Below, one piece after another: positions 23,704 through 36,076 of a stretch of DNA of 64,000 bases. Source of the stretch: Solen grandis (lineage: Eukaryota; Mollusca; Bivalvia; Adapedonta; Solenidae). The stretch lies in the NCBI GenBank assembly GCA_021229015.1, contig CM037783.1, positions 27,100,154 through 27,164,153 on the forward strand. The letters run 5' to 3'. How positions within the stretch are numbered: position 1 is the first letter of the stretch; each line of letters opens with the position of its first letter. The notes under the pieces were generated by a model. The model was not told where the DNA came from. It worked only from the letters and a program-made list of their open reading frames with translations, and did no database searches. The position numbers were made by a program, and so were the translations under genes.

Positions 23704-25344
23704 TTAGGACTTTCTGCCTACAGGCAGAAAGTCCTATTGGGTTTGTACTGTTTTTTTTATCCTTCTTCTTATTAGGACTGCCTCAAGCAGAAAGACCTTT
23801 TGGGTTTGTTATTAGGACTTTCTGCCTCAAGCAGAAAGAACTATTGGGTTTGTTAAGTTTTTTCTTCTTATTAGGAATTTCTGCCTACAGGACTGACGGC
23901 TACCATAATCGCTGGTTCCCCAATGTCATATTGTAATCATCACAAAAGCCGATAACCAATTCAATATGGTAGCAGCTAGTCATAACAAAATGCAACAGTG
24001 GAATGAGGGCGGAATGCATCGATACTAGCGACTTCTAGAAAAAAGCATTACTTGTGAGAATTAAATTACTGTTTAATTTTTTAATTTTTGGAAATTCATT
24101 GAGTTTCGTGACTTGTATTGTCTTTGTAGTTTATCTTAGATAGAAAATCGACTCGGCAACAAAAAGGCCTATTGTTTCTGCGTTGAACAAGCCCGGCATA
24201 TTTGAAATCGGCTGAAAATTGTGTCAGATACGAAGCTCAGAATACGACCATGTCAGTTTTCCTATAGATTTTGAACGGAGAGTTACATACCTTTTCTTAT
24301 TTTATGATATCAATTTATTTTCTTGAATTGTGAAATTTTGTTATAAAATGTGTTTTGAATTGTTACTTTGTATCATTGGGGGGTCCCACGCCGGTAGCCT
24401 GTGCGTGATACTGCACTGTGGCAGCACTATAACAGCATTAAGTAGACATCGTCTCCAAATGACTGAAATACTGTCGGTGGGACGTTAAACCCAACAACAA
24501 CAACAACAAAAAAAAAACTAAACAAGTGTTGACAGTGATTTAATGTTTTGTCAAATCATTTTATTTACGTTACATATACATATCAGTTGCAGCATTGCGT
24601 TACCCATAATCCTTTGAGCGTTTTGACATATGTCATTTAGACCGTTGTTGAAACATTGCAATTTCCCGACTTTATTGTTGCATCAATCGATAAATGTTGT
24701 ATAAGCTATATTCCAAATTTATGATAAATGATAACCTATGTGAAAATATATGTTATAGTACAATGTAATTTAATTGCCAGCTTGAGATACCATGAGAGTG
24801 TATAAGTGTAAACGTTAGAAACAAAATAATCAACACATGTCATCCATTCAAGACGTTGCAAGCTAATTTGTCCGTTAGCTAAAAGCGCAAAATGGAGTAA
24901 CTTTGTGTAATACAGTCGTCTCGATCGTATGAACAAGCGTTATTGGAATTTAACTAACGAGGCTACACGCGTCGACGATTCTATCGCATGGTAGCATTTA
25001 TTTTTTTATTCCCGCGACTACACGAAAATAAAAAAAGAATTTTGATATGCAGAATTAATAGATTTAAGTTTAATTGTTTATATTTTGAATACCTATAAAA
25101 CTAGACCCAAATATGCTACAATGGAATTGTCGGGATTTTCAGGCCATTTATTTTGGTACCTAGAATACTAAACTTGGCCAAGTTATAGGAAAGCGATATC
25201 ACAAAGTTCATGCATGAGAAGTCCATATGAAAAAAAAAAAGGTAGGGAATTTAATATAATTATATTCTTTCTAACGGTATTAATCTTTATATTTTTCAAT
25301 GTTAGCAGAAAGTCCTATCATTCGTATCAACGAATGAAATCTAG
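23704..25344 (+). mobile_element. Helentron-like element with stacked 5' ends
   Basis: Four successive 5' termini of the type TTAGGACTTTCTGCC occur at 23704, 23772, 23812 and 23871; each of the first three is followed by the inverse GCAGAAAG. The 3' end at 25305-25344 has GCAGAAAGTCCTA, hairpin TCATTCGTATCAACGAATGA and CTAG. The body has no 454-bp array. It carries a 5'-deleted SINE and a segment duplicated at 32905-34437. Confidence 0.65.
24376..24511 (+). mobile_element. 5'-deleted SINE copy
   Basis: It begins within GTGCGTGATACTGCACTGTGG and runs to GTCGGTGGGACGTTAAACCC with a (CAA)n tail. The right flank CTAAACAAGTGTTGACAGTG equals that of the full SINE at 32606-32899. It is therefore the same insertion in a duplicated block, later shortened at its 5' end. 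Confidence 0.8.
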
Positions 25345-25359
25345 TTATTCTTCTTCTTA

Positions 25360-27786
25360 TTAGGACTTTCTGCCTAAAGCAGAAAGTCCTATTGGGTTTG
25401 TTATTTTTATTATTATTATTATTATTCTTTTCTTCCTCACGGATTTTCATATGTTGCAATCGTCCTAGGAGAATGAAATTTCGATGGCATATTATTCATA
25501 TGCGTAATTAAAAATTCTATAATTTTCAAATGCCTATGACGTCATTATGACATCACACTTGGCAAATTGCTACAAAAGTTTGTACGCGGTCCAGAGCGAT
25601 AATTAATAAACCGATTTTTATCAAATTTTCACAGAATGTGTATATTATGTTCTAGTTGTGCATCTCGGTGTCCGTTTTTCAAAATTCGAAAAGCACAAGG
25701 TTCTATGGCGAATGCAAGATTCAAACCAAGGACGTCAAATTGATAAATGCTCATAAAATCGTCCCTAAATGAGACAGAAGGTTGTTATTTTGTCAGTATA
25801 TAGATCTCCGATAGGTTAAAATATTTTGTGAAAATAGACGTCTTGTGACGTCATATGACGTCATCAAATTCCTAATTTTTAAACACATAATTATATATGT
25901 TAATATGGTCCAAGGACAATGAAATTTTGATGTCTTATTCTCCAAGAGATGTTATTTTGATTTCTATGATTTTCATATAGCTATGACGTCATATGACGTC
26001 ACACTTGAAATAAGCTACAAAAGTTTGTACGCGGTCCAGAGCCATTTTTAATGAACCGATTTTCATCAAATTTTCACAGAATGTGTATATTAAGTTCTAG
26101 TTGTGCATCCCGGTGTCCGTTTTTCAAAATTCGAAAAGTCCAAGGTTCTATAGCGATTCCAAGATTCGAACCAAGGTCGTAAATTTTTAAATGCTTATAA
26201 AATCGGTCCTATTTGAGATAGAAAGATGATATTGGGTCAGTATATAGGTCTCTGAGAGTCTTAACCATTTTGTGAAAATAAATGTCATATGACGTCACCT
26301 GACGTCATTATATGATAATGAATTTCTAATTCTAACAAGATTATTTCTATATATTGAAATTTTTGAAGGGCAATGAAAATTTAATGCCGCATACTTCAGA
26401 TGCTGAAATTTCGATTTCAATTATTTTCAGAAGCCTATGACGTCATATGACGTCACATTTGAAATTGACTAAGAAAGTTTGTACACGGTCCAATGCCATT
26501 ATTAATGGGCCGATTTTTATCAAATTTTCACAGAATGTATATATTAAGTTCTTATTGTGTACCGTCCGTTTTTCAAAATTCGAAAAGTCCATGGTTCGAA
26601 TCCAAGATTCGAACTAAGGTCGTAAATTTTTAAATGCTTTTAAAATCTGTCCTATTTAAGATAGAAAATTGATATTTAGTCAGTATATAGGTCTCTAGAA
26701 GTTTTAAACATTTTGTGAAATAAAATATACTATGTTTGTCGAAGGACAATGAAAATTTAATGACAAATGAGTCACATGCTGTAATTTCGATTTCAATGAT
26801 TTTCAGAATCCTATGACGTCATATGACGTCACATTTGAAAATGACTACAAAAGTTTGTACACGGTCCAGAGCCATTATTAATATGCCGATTTTCATCAAA
26901 TTTTCACAGAATGTGTATTTTACGTTCTTATTGTGTATACCGGTGTCCGTTTTTCAAAATTCGAAAAGTCCAAGCATCTATGGCGAATCCAAGATTCGAA
27001 CCAAGGTCGTCAATTTTTCAATGCTTATAAAAACTGTCCTATTTGAGATAGAACGTTGAAATTTTGTCAGTTAGTAGGTCTCTTGGTGTCTTAACAATTA
27101 TGTGAAATATAAACGTCATATGACGTCACGTGACGTCATATTATTCTTATTATTATTCTTTTCTTCTTCCTAACTAAACGTTTATTTTAATATGTTGCAA
27201 TAGTCCTAGGACGATGAAATTTTTATGGGTTATTCGGCACGTGAGGAAATTTTGATTTCAATTATTGTCAGCACCCTATGACGTCACATGACGTCACAGC
27301 TAAAAACAGTGAAAAATGGTGTTCGCGCTCTACTGCTGCCATTTATGATCAGATTTTCTTCAAATTTTTACAGATGGTACATTTTGAAACTAAGGTGTGA
27401 ATATTTTGTCAGCTAACCATAATTCCGAAAAACCGAAGTATTGTGGCTGAAGTAAGATTCGAACATAGGACCAAAAATTTCATTTTAGGGTTAAAGAATT
27501 TCGGAATGAGATAGAAAGTTGAAACTTACACAGTTTGCAGTTCTGCATAATTTCTTAATATATTTTGAATGATGACGTCATATGACGTCATAAACATACT
27601 ACTACTACTTATTTTTTTTTCTTCATAACTAAAGGCTTATTTTTCGCGGAATATAATGTCAGTTGTTCAGCATGAACATGATATACTACCAGAGGTGAGT
27701 CATTGCATGAAACTTCTATCTCCTGCTTTTTGCATTAACGCAGGTTGCAGAAAGTCCTATCATTCGTTTAGACGAATGACATCTAG
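25360..27786 (+). mobile_element. Helentron-like element, complete termini, 454-bp CRE array
   Basis: The 5' end TTAGGACTTTCTGCC, spacer TAAA, inverse GCAGAAAGTCCTA starts only 15 bases after the CTAG of the preceding element. A (TTA)n-rich tract follows, then units beginning near 25533, 25979, 26434, 26810 (shortened) and 27275. The 3' end at 27747-27786 has GCAGAAAGTCCTA, hairpin TCATTCGTTTAGACGAATGA and CTAG. Units carry paired TGACGTCA palindromes at two places. There is no coding capacity: frames through the units are interrupted and not conserved as codons. Confidence 0.75.
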
Positions 27787-30143
27787 TTATTATTCTTTTT
27801 TTCTTCCTAACTAAACGCTTATTTTTCTATGTTGCAATACTCCTAGGACGATGAAATTTTTATGACTTATTAGCCACGTCAGGAAATTTTGATTTCTATG
27901 ATTTTCATATGCCTATGACGTCATATGACGTCACATTTGAAATATGCTACAAAAGTTTGTACGCGGTCTACAGCCATTGTTTGTGAACCGATTTTCATCA
28001 AATTTTCACAGATTGTGTATATTAAGTTCTAGTTGTGCATCCCGGTGTCCGTTTTTCAAAATTCGAAAAGTCCATGGTTCTATAGCGAATCCAAGATTCG
28101 AACCAAGGTCGGAAATTTTTAAATGCTTATAAAATCTGTCCTATTTAAGAAAGAAAGTTGATATTTAGTCAGTATATAGGTCTCTAGAAGTTTTAAAAAT
28201 TTTGTGAAAATATTTCTCATATGACGTCACGTGACGTCATTATATGATAATGTATTTCTAATATTAACAAGAATATTTCTATATGTTGAAATTGTCGAAA
28301 GGCAATGAAAATTTAAAGACACATGCTTCAAACGCTGAAATTTTGATTTCTATGATTTTCATATGCCTATGACGTCATATGACGTCACACTGGAAATATG
28401 CAACAAAAGTTTGTACGCGGTCTACAGCCATTGTTTATGAACCGATTTTCATCAAATTTTCACAGAATGTGTATATTAAGTTCTAGTTGTGCATCCCGGT
28501 GTCCGTTTTTCAAAATTCGAAAAGTCCATGGTTCTATAGCGAATCCAAGATTCGAACCAAGGTCGGAAATTTTTAAATGCTTATAAAATCTGTCCTATTT
28601 AAGAAAGAAAGTTGATATTTAGTCAGTATATAGGTCTCTAGAAGTTTTAAAAATTTTGTGAAAATATTTCTCATATGACGTCACGTGACGTCATTATATG
28701 ATAATGTATTTCTAATATTAACAAGAATATTTCTATATGTTGAAATTGTCGAAAGGCAATGAAAATTTAAAGACACATGCTTCAAACGCTGAAATTTTGA
28801 TTTCTATGATTTTCATATGCCTATGACGTCATATGACGTCACACTGGAAATATGCAACAAAAGTTTGTACGCGGTCTACAGCCATTGTTTATGAACCGAT
28901 TTTCATCAAATTTTCACAGAATGTGTATATTAAGTTCTAGTTGTGCATCCCGGTGTCCGTTTTTCAAAATTCGAAAAGTCCAAGGTTCTATAGCGATTCC
29001 AAGATTCGAACCAAGGTCGTAAATTTTCAAATTCTTATAAAATCGGTCCTATTTGAGATAGAAAGATGATATTGGGTCAGTATATAGGTCTCTGGGAGTC
29101 TTAAACATTTTGTGAAAATAAATGTCATATGACGTCACGTGACGTCATTATATGATAATGAATTTCTAATTCTAACAAGATTATTTCTATATCTTGAAAT
29201 TTATGAAGGGCAATGAAAAATTAATGCCGCATGCTTCAGATGCTGTAATTTCGATTTCAAAGATTTTCAGAAGCCTATGACGTCATATGACGTCACACTT
29301 GAAATATGCAACAAAAGTTTGTACGCGGTCCAGAGCCATTGTTTATGAACCGATTTTCATCAAATTTTCACAGAATGTGTATATTACGTTCTTATTGTGT
29401 ATACCGGTGTCCGTTTTTCAAAATTCGAAAAGTCCAAGCATATATGGCGGATCCAAGATTCGAACCAATGACGTCAATATTTAAATGCTTATAAAAACTG
29501 TCCTATTTGAGATAGAAAGTTGAAATTTTGTCAGTTAGTAGGTCTCTGGGTGTCGAAACAATTATGTGAAAATAAACGTCATATGACGTCACGTGACGTC
29601 ATTTGTTTATTATTATTATTCTTTTCTTCTTCCTAACTAAACGCTTATTTTAATATGTTGCAATAGTCCTAGGACGATGAAATGTTTATGGGTTATTAGG
29701 CACGTGAGGAAATTTTGATTTCACCCCTACTGCATATATGTAGCCATATCTCAATAAATATCGATTTTTGTAAATATATGTATGAATACGAATTATAGCT
29801 GAATAATTGACGTTTCCAAAGATATTTAGTTTATTAAAATTGGTTTACGCAATACAAAGTTATAAGCAAAAAAACTAAATGAAATGAAGCTAATTTTGCT
29901 GATAATATGCTGTTTTCTTGAGGTTTAACAGTCAATATCTCAGAAACGACTGAAGATAAGTTTATACATTATGCATGTAAAATGTAGCATGTTTTAAGAG
30001 CTTTCTAACGGTACCAAGTTTATTGAAATTGGACTTCATATAAGAAAGTTACATGGAGAATAAGATATTTCATAATCATGCATCATAAAAATATGGAAAA
30101 GGTCACGCGCAGGGGTCACCAAGCTAAAATAGTTGCGCAACGA

Positions 30144-30180
<37 letters not shown>

Positions 30181-30934
30181 AATTGCAATTGATGGGCTAT
30201 ATCTTGATTTTTTTTTTTTGTTGTTGTTGTTGTTGTTTTTTTGTCGAATGTTGACTGTTTCCAAAATAAGCATTGAAGTTAATCAAGTACAACGGCACAA
30301 GACAAAAATCCGTATTTGCAACACTATGTAGCTAGCGAGCAGTTTGCAAGCCTTGAAAAATTCACACGCAGCCCCACATTTTAGACCATCTAAAAACTGC
30401 ATTGTTATGCTAACGATATTCATATTGCATCAGTTTGTAGGCTGGGATGTTACCTTTCAAAATATCACCATAGTTCGAAATTCCAGGAATTTATGGCAAA
30501 ACTACGGAAGCCCAAACACGCCAAAATCGCTAAATACGATTAACTACGTTACAGGTGTCGAAAGGATATAGCACTATACAAATATTCAATACTTCTTCCT
30601 AATGAGGCTAAAATTAAACAAGGTTACAACTGAGCTGGAGTGATGAAATTCTATGTGTGATGAAAGTTAGAAACTTACATTTGAACACTGTTTCATTTTT
30701 CTTTCATGTCATATGACATAGTATAAATGTTGTATGTAAACTACATGTGCAAGATATGGGCGGACTTTTATTAAAATTCACAGAATGTGTTCTATTTGTG
30801 CTATTTTATATAGAAATAGAGGAGATAGAAAGTTGCAATTTGGACAGATTATCTATTATGTCATCTTCTATATATACTATATAAAGCAGATGTTGCAGAA
30901 AGTCCTATCATTCGTTTAAACGAATGACATCTAG
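27787..30934 (+). mobile_element. Helentron-like repeat block, four regular 454-bp units
   Basis: Anchor word CCTATGACGTCATATGACG lies at 27912, 28366, 28820 and 29274, exactly 454 bases apart. The second and third units are almost identical, indicating recent amplification. A poly-A run and a (TTG)n tract interrupt the block at 30144-30240. It ends at 30895-30934 with GCAGAAAGTCCTA, a perfect hairpin TCATTCGTTTAAACGAATGA and CTAG. A separate 5' hairpin is absent, so it may be a continuation of a concatemer. Confidence 0.7.
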
Positions 30935-32605
30935 TTATTATTCTTTTTTTCTTTCTCTTATATTTGTGTTAATTTCGAGGTTTTGCCATTGACTCAGAAC
31001 AATGAAAATTTTTTGGCATATATTTCAAACCATGAGCTTTTAGATGCAATGAATTTTATATTCATCCGACGTCAAATAACGTCAGATTTGACGTCAGGTG
31101 AAAAAGTTTGTACGCGGTCTACAGCCATTATTTCTGGACCAATTTTCATCAAAATTTCACAGAATGTGTACGTTAGGCTCTAGTTGTGCATCCCCGTGTC
31201 CGTTTTTCCAAATTCGAAAAGGCAAATGTTTTATGGCGAATCCAAGATTCGAACTAATGACGTCAAATTTCAAATGCGTATAAAATCGCTTCCAGAAAAG
31301 CTAGAAAGCTGATATTTAGTTTGAATATTAGTCTCTATGTCTTCTTTACATCCTAAAAAGATGAACGCCATATGACGTCAAATGACGTCATAATGCTATT
31401 AAAACTTTCGTATTAAAACTTAACGGTTTTTAAGCCCTGTAGGCTTTATTTTTTGTATGATTTGCTTGAAATTTTTTTGAATATGCAGTATTAGATTTTA
31501 TGGAGCCATGTCACTTCCGTTTCCGGAAAATCCCAAAGGTCAAGGTCATATATCAATTATCGGGTTTTTCTTCGGCCTTAAATATCTCAAAAACGGTAAA
31601 TATTCTATCGAGACACTATGCGTATAATTTTTAGTGCTTAGAAAGATCTTTCAGATGAAATTTTAGTTTTTGATGATTGGGGTTGAATCGGTTGAGTTAT
31701 GGCGGAAAAACAAAAATTCGGTAACCCTCAGTGTGTTTAACTGTTTATATCTCGAAAACCTTTGATTTTTGAAAATATGATGATGAATATTATTTGTAGA
31801 GCAATGTTTGGCCGTTCTTTTGATGCTTAAAGTTTAATGATTGACCTAAGATTCATGGAGTAATGGGGGAAAAACGAAATTCGTGCATATAGCTTTGGTG
31901 ATTTTTTCATTTTTCAAGAGGTTTAAGAGGTTTAAGAGCTTGTATCTCAAAACGTATTAAAAATATTCCTATAGATAAAGCATGTGAAATGTAGAGAATT
32001 TTAAGACGATTATTTAGATTATAAAGTTTTGAAATTGACCCAAATATAAGGGAGTTACATCAAAAATAAGAATTTAAACATGTAGAATTTCAGCGATTTT
32101 GCCGTTATGTAAGAGTTTCACGGCTTATATCTTAAAACTCATAATTAATAAGTCAACACATTAAGCGAATGGTATGTAGAGAATTTTAAGACGATTATTT
32201 TGGTACCTAAAGTTTTGAAATTGAACAAAGTATAAGGAAGTAACATCAAAAATACGAATTTAAACATGTAGAAATTCAGCGATTTTGCCATCATGTCAGA
32301 GTTTTACGGCTGATATCTTAAGAATCATTAGAAATAAGTGCTTAAATGAAGCAAGTGAGATGTAGAGAATCTTAAGACGATTATTTTGGACCTAGAGTTT
32401 TGAAATTGATAAAAAATAAGGAAGTTACATAAAAATACCAATTTAAAGCCAATTGTAAGAATTTTCATAAAATATCCTACTTTCGCTTTCACCTTAATTG
32501 AAGCATTTTCGGAAAATGTAAGTTTACAGATATGTATTAGTCATAGAAATTGCAAAAAAAAACTTTTTACATATATCATATTGATATTACTAGCTAAACA
32601 AGTGT

Positions 32606-32899
32606 ACCGTTCCCGGTGGCCGAGTGGTTAGAGCGTCCGCATCGGGAGCGCGAGGTCGTGGATTCGATACCAAAGTCGTAAAAAATGGTACTGTTATAGC
32701 TCCCTTGCTTGAGGCTCAGCATATAAGGGTAGTTGCAGGACTGGTTGGCTCGGTATCAGGATAATGTGACTGGGTGTGGTATCATGCCACATGTCTACGG
32801 CGTGATACTGCAGTGTGGCAGCACTATAACTGCATTAAGTAGACATCGTCTTCAAATGACTGAAATACTGTCGGTGGGACGTTAAACCCAACAAACAAA
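32606..32899 (+). mobile_element. Full-length tRNA-headed SINE with 12-bp target duplication
   Basis: The head is GGTGGCCGAGTGGTTAGAGC (A-box) and GTGGATTCGATACC (B-box). The body runs GCTCAGCATATAAGGGTAG, ATCATGCCACATGTCTACGG, CGTGATACTGCAGTGTGG to GTCGGTGGGACGTTAAACCC and a CAACAAACAAA tail. CTAAACAAGTGT at 32594-32605 and 32900-32911 is the target duplication. At 294 bp this is the reference copy for the family; others lie at 4029, 13499, 24376, 42338, 48931, 56436, 59742 and 61293. Confidence 0.9.
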
Positions 32900-33378
32900 C
32901 TAAACAAGTGTTGATAATGATTTAATGTTTTGTCAAATCATTTTATTTACGTTACTTATACATATTAGTTGCAGCATTGCGTTACCCATAATCCTTTGAG
33001 CGTTTTGACACATGTCATTTAGACCGTTGTTGAAACATTGCAATTTCCCGACTTTATTGTTGCATCAATCGATAAATGTTGTATAAGCTATATTCCAAAT
33101 TTATGATAAATGATAACCTGAAAATATATGTTATAGTACAATGTAATTTAATTGCCAGCTTGAGATACCATGAGCGTGTTTAAGTGTAGACGTTTGAAAC
33201 AAAATGATCAACACATGTCATCCGTTCAAGACGCTGCAAGCTAATTTGTCCGTTAGCTAAAAGCGCAAAATGAAGTAACTTTGTGTAATACAGTCGTCTC
33301 GATCGTATATACAAGCGTTATTGGAATTTAACTCACGAGGCTACACGCGTCGAAGATTCTGTTGCATGGTAGCATTTA

Positions 33379-34041
33379 CACGGTGCATAACCATATCGAC
33401 AGGCTCTCTGCGGAAATCGCTATATCGGCAGGCTCTATGCGTTCGCACGTGCCATTCTCTGCCATAAAAACTTGCAAACCTGGACGGAAGGAAAAGAAAC
33501 AGACCAATGTTCACTTTTCAAAGGTGAAATGCTCAATATTAAGTATTGCACGGAATATTAGAGTATCTTAGCTATGTATATGCGTGTAAACTTTTCAATT
33601 ATCAACGACTGCGACCTGAAACTTGGCCGAACAGTTTAGTGATGTACCAACATAAACACAACTTCGGCACTTTCTACAGGCTTCAGCAGGTTATTGCTTT
33701 ATTTATGTCTATAATATGACCATCGAATGTATTCTTTTAAGTATATATATATGCCGAAGTTGTGTTTATGTTGGTACAACACTAAACTGTTCGGCCGAGT
33801 TTCAGGTCGCAGTCGCCTATAATTGAAAAGTTTACACGCATATACATAGCTAAATACTCTAATATTCCGTGCAATACTTAAGATTGAGCAACTCACCCTT
33901 GAAAAATGACCATTGGTCTGTTTCTTTCCCTTCCGTCCAGCGTTTGCTAGTGTTTATGGCAGAGAATGACCGGTGCGAACGCAGAGAGCTGCTAATATAG
34001 CGATTTCCGCGGAGAGCCTGCCGATATGGGTATGCACCGTG
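33379..34041. mobile_element. Foldback element, about 290-bp arms, 5-bp target duplication
   Basis: The left arm starts CACGGTGCATAACC and the right arm ends GGTATGCACCGTG. The arms stay complementary to about 33669 and from 33753, leaving about 83 bases of loop. ATTTA flanks both sides (33374-33378 and 34042-34046). The duplicated block at 24996-25000 has a single ATTTA and no insert, giving a natural empty site. CAC termini with 5-bp duplications are seen in Transib elements, but the AT-rich target and lack of a transposase leave the superfamily open. Confidence 0.85.
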
Positions 34042-36076
34042 ATTTACTATTTTATTCCCGCGACTAGATACACGAAAATAAAAAAAAGAATTTTGATATG
34101 TAGAATTAAGAGGTTTAAGTTTAATTGCTTATATTTTGAATACCTATAAAACTAGACCCAAATATGCTACAATGGAATTGTCGGGATTTTCAGGCCATTT
34201 ATTTTGGTACCTAGAATACTACAATTGGTCAAGTTATAAGAAAGCGATATCAAAATAAAGATTTATTTATTTTTGGAATATGGCTTATTTCACAAAGTTC
34301 GTGCATGAAAAGTCCATACGAAAAAAAAAAAGTTAAAGGTAGGGAATTTAATATATATTCTTTCTAACGGTATTAATCTTTATATTTTTCAATGGTAGCA
34401 GAAAGTCCTATCATTCGTATCAACGAATGAAATCTAATTATTATTCTACTTTTTTCTTCCTTTTGAGATTCAAATTAAAACAGGTTGCCGATGAGCTAGC
34501 AACATGAAATTTTAACAGTAGGCACAGTGACTTTGGCACTTTTGATCGTCATTTTTTTTTCTTCATGTGACGTCACATGACGTCAGGGCTGAAAAAAGCT
34601 ACAAAAGCTTGTACGCGCTCTAAAGCCGTCATGTCTGGACCGATTTACTTGATTTTTTTACAGAATGTATATATTAAGTTCTTGTTGTGCAGGATTATAT
34701 ACATTTTGCAATATTTGAAAAGATCAAGGATCAATGGCTAAACCAAGTTTCGAACTTTGGACCAGAAAATGTATTAAAGTATTACGAAGCACTAAGATAA
34801 GCTACAAACATGAAATTTGGACAGAACATGCGTCTATTGATTTCTTTCCGCTCTGAGAATACTGACGTCATATGACGTAAAATGACGTCATGACGCGTTA
34901 TCAATTTTTTTTATCCAAAATATACGTTTTTTTAGCACTGGAAGACAAAGTTTTTGACCGATTTGCATAACATTTTCACTGATGGTGCAACATAGCCTCT
35001 TATTGTCATCAGTCACTTCCGCTTCCGGAAAATAGCTAAGGTCAAGGTCACATGTCAATTATTGGTTTTTTCTTCGGCCTTAAATATCTCAAAAACGAAA
35101 AATATTTTATTGAGACACTATGCGTATAATTTGTAGTGCTTTGAAAGACCTTTCAGATGATATATAGTTTTTGAAGATCGGCGTTGAAAATATTTATCCC
35201 CGATTTTTGCCGTATGCTCAAGGTTTAAACGCCCGTATCTACAAAGTGTTTAAAGATACATACAATTATGAAGCGAGGGAATTGTGGGAAATCAAAAGAC
35301 CTTTCTAACGGTACCTAGCTTTTCAAAATTGGACTTAATATAAGGAAGTTACATGAAAACTAAGAATGCAGTAAAACCGTTCTTTCATGCACTCCCGCAG
35401 TAAGTCCCGATCACTTGATTCCTTTTTTTCGAAGAAACTAATGATTTTTTAAAAATAACATACAATTTTTTTTTGCATGATATAATGTGGTTCTAATGAT
35501 ATGCAGATTTTAATGATCGGACCATAAATTATAAAGTTATTTGTCGAAAGGCAATAATAGACATGAACATATTTTTGCCGATTTTTGCCGTTTTCTTTAA
35601 AAATAACTTTCTGTATCTCAGAGCCCGTAAAAGAAAAGTTGAAACATGAAACACGTGAAATGTTGGAAATTTAAAGGCCTTTCTAATGGTAAATAGCGTT
35701 TTAAAATTGGACATCGAATATCCTATAAGGAAGTTAGATGAGAAATAAGAATTCAATTAAACCGTTCTTTCATGCATTTCTGCAGTTAGTCCTATCATTT
35801 GATTGTTTTTTTCTAAGAAACTATTAATTTTTGAAAATATCATAAAGAACAGTATTATTAGCGTGATGCAATGCGGTTCTAATGGTATGCAGATTTAAAT
35901 GATCGGACCATTAATTATAAAGTTATTTGTCGAAGGGCAATAATAGACATGAACATTGTTTTGCCGATTTTTTTTGCCGTTTCTTTGAAAAATAACTTTC
36001 TCTATCTCAGAGCACGTAACAGTAAAGTTGAAACATGAAACACGTGAAATGTTGGAAATATAAAGGCCTTTCATTT

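Larger units (their letters stand above)
30935..34437 (+). mobile_element. Helentron-like composite block
   Basis: It starts with one 454-type unit (31075-31395). Then come segments also found near 35015 and 41330 (GTTTCCGGAAAATC followed by AAAGGTCAAGGTCATA, then AATATCTCAAAAACG). Next is the SINE-bearing segment duplicated from 24.5 kb, ending GCAGAAAGTCCTA, hairpin TCATTCGTATCAACGAATGA and CTAA, which also fits CTRR. A complete SINE (32606-32899) and a foldback element (33379-34041) are nested inside. Confidence 0.6.

Noticed and set aside
26823..29494. Recurrent 62-78 codon frames such as those containing NRFSSNFHRMCIL
   Set aside because: They recur because the 454-bp unit recurs. The frame is broken differently between units, and no domain or splice sites support it.
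32610..32670. Possible functional tRNA gene (A- and B-box present)
   Set aside because: The cloverleaf does not close and the sequence continues into a SINE body with target duplications. The same holds for the heads at 1211, 4029, 56980 and 61570.
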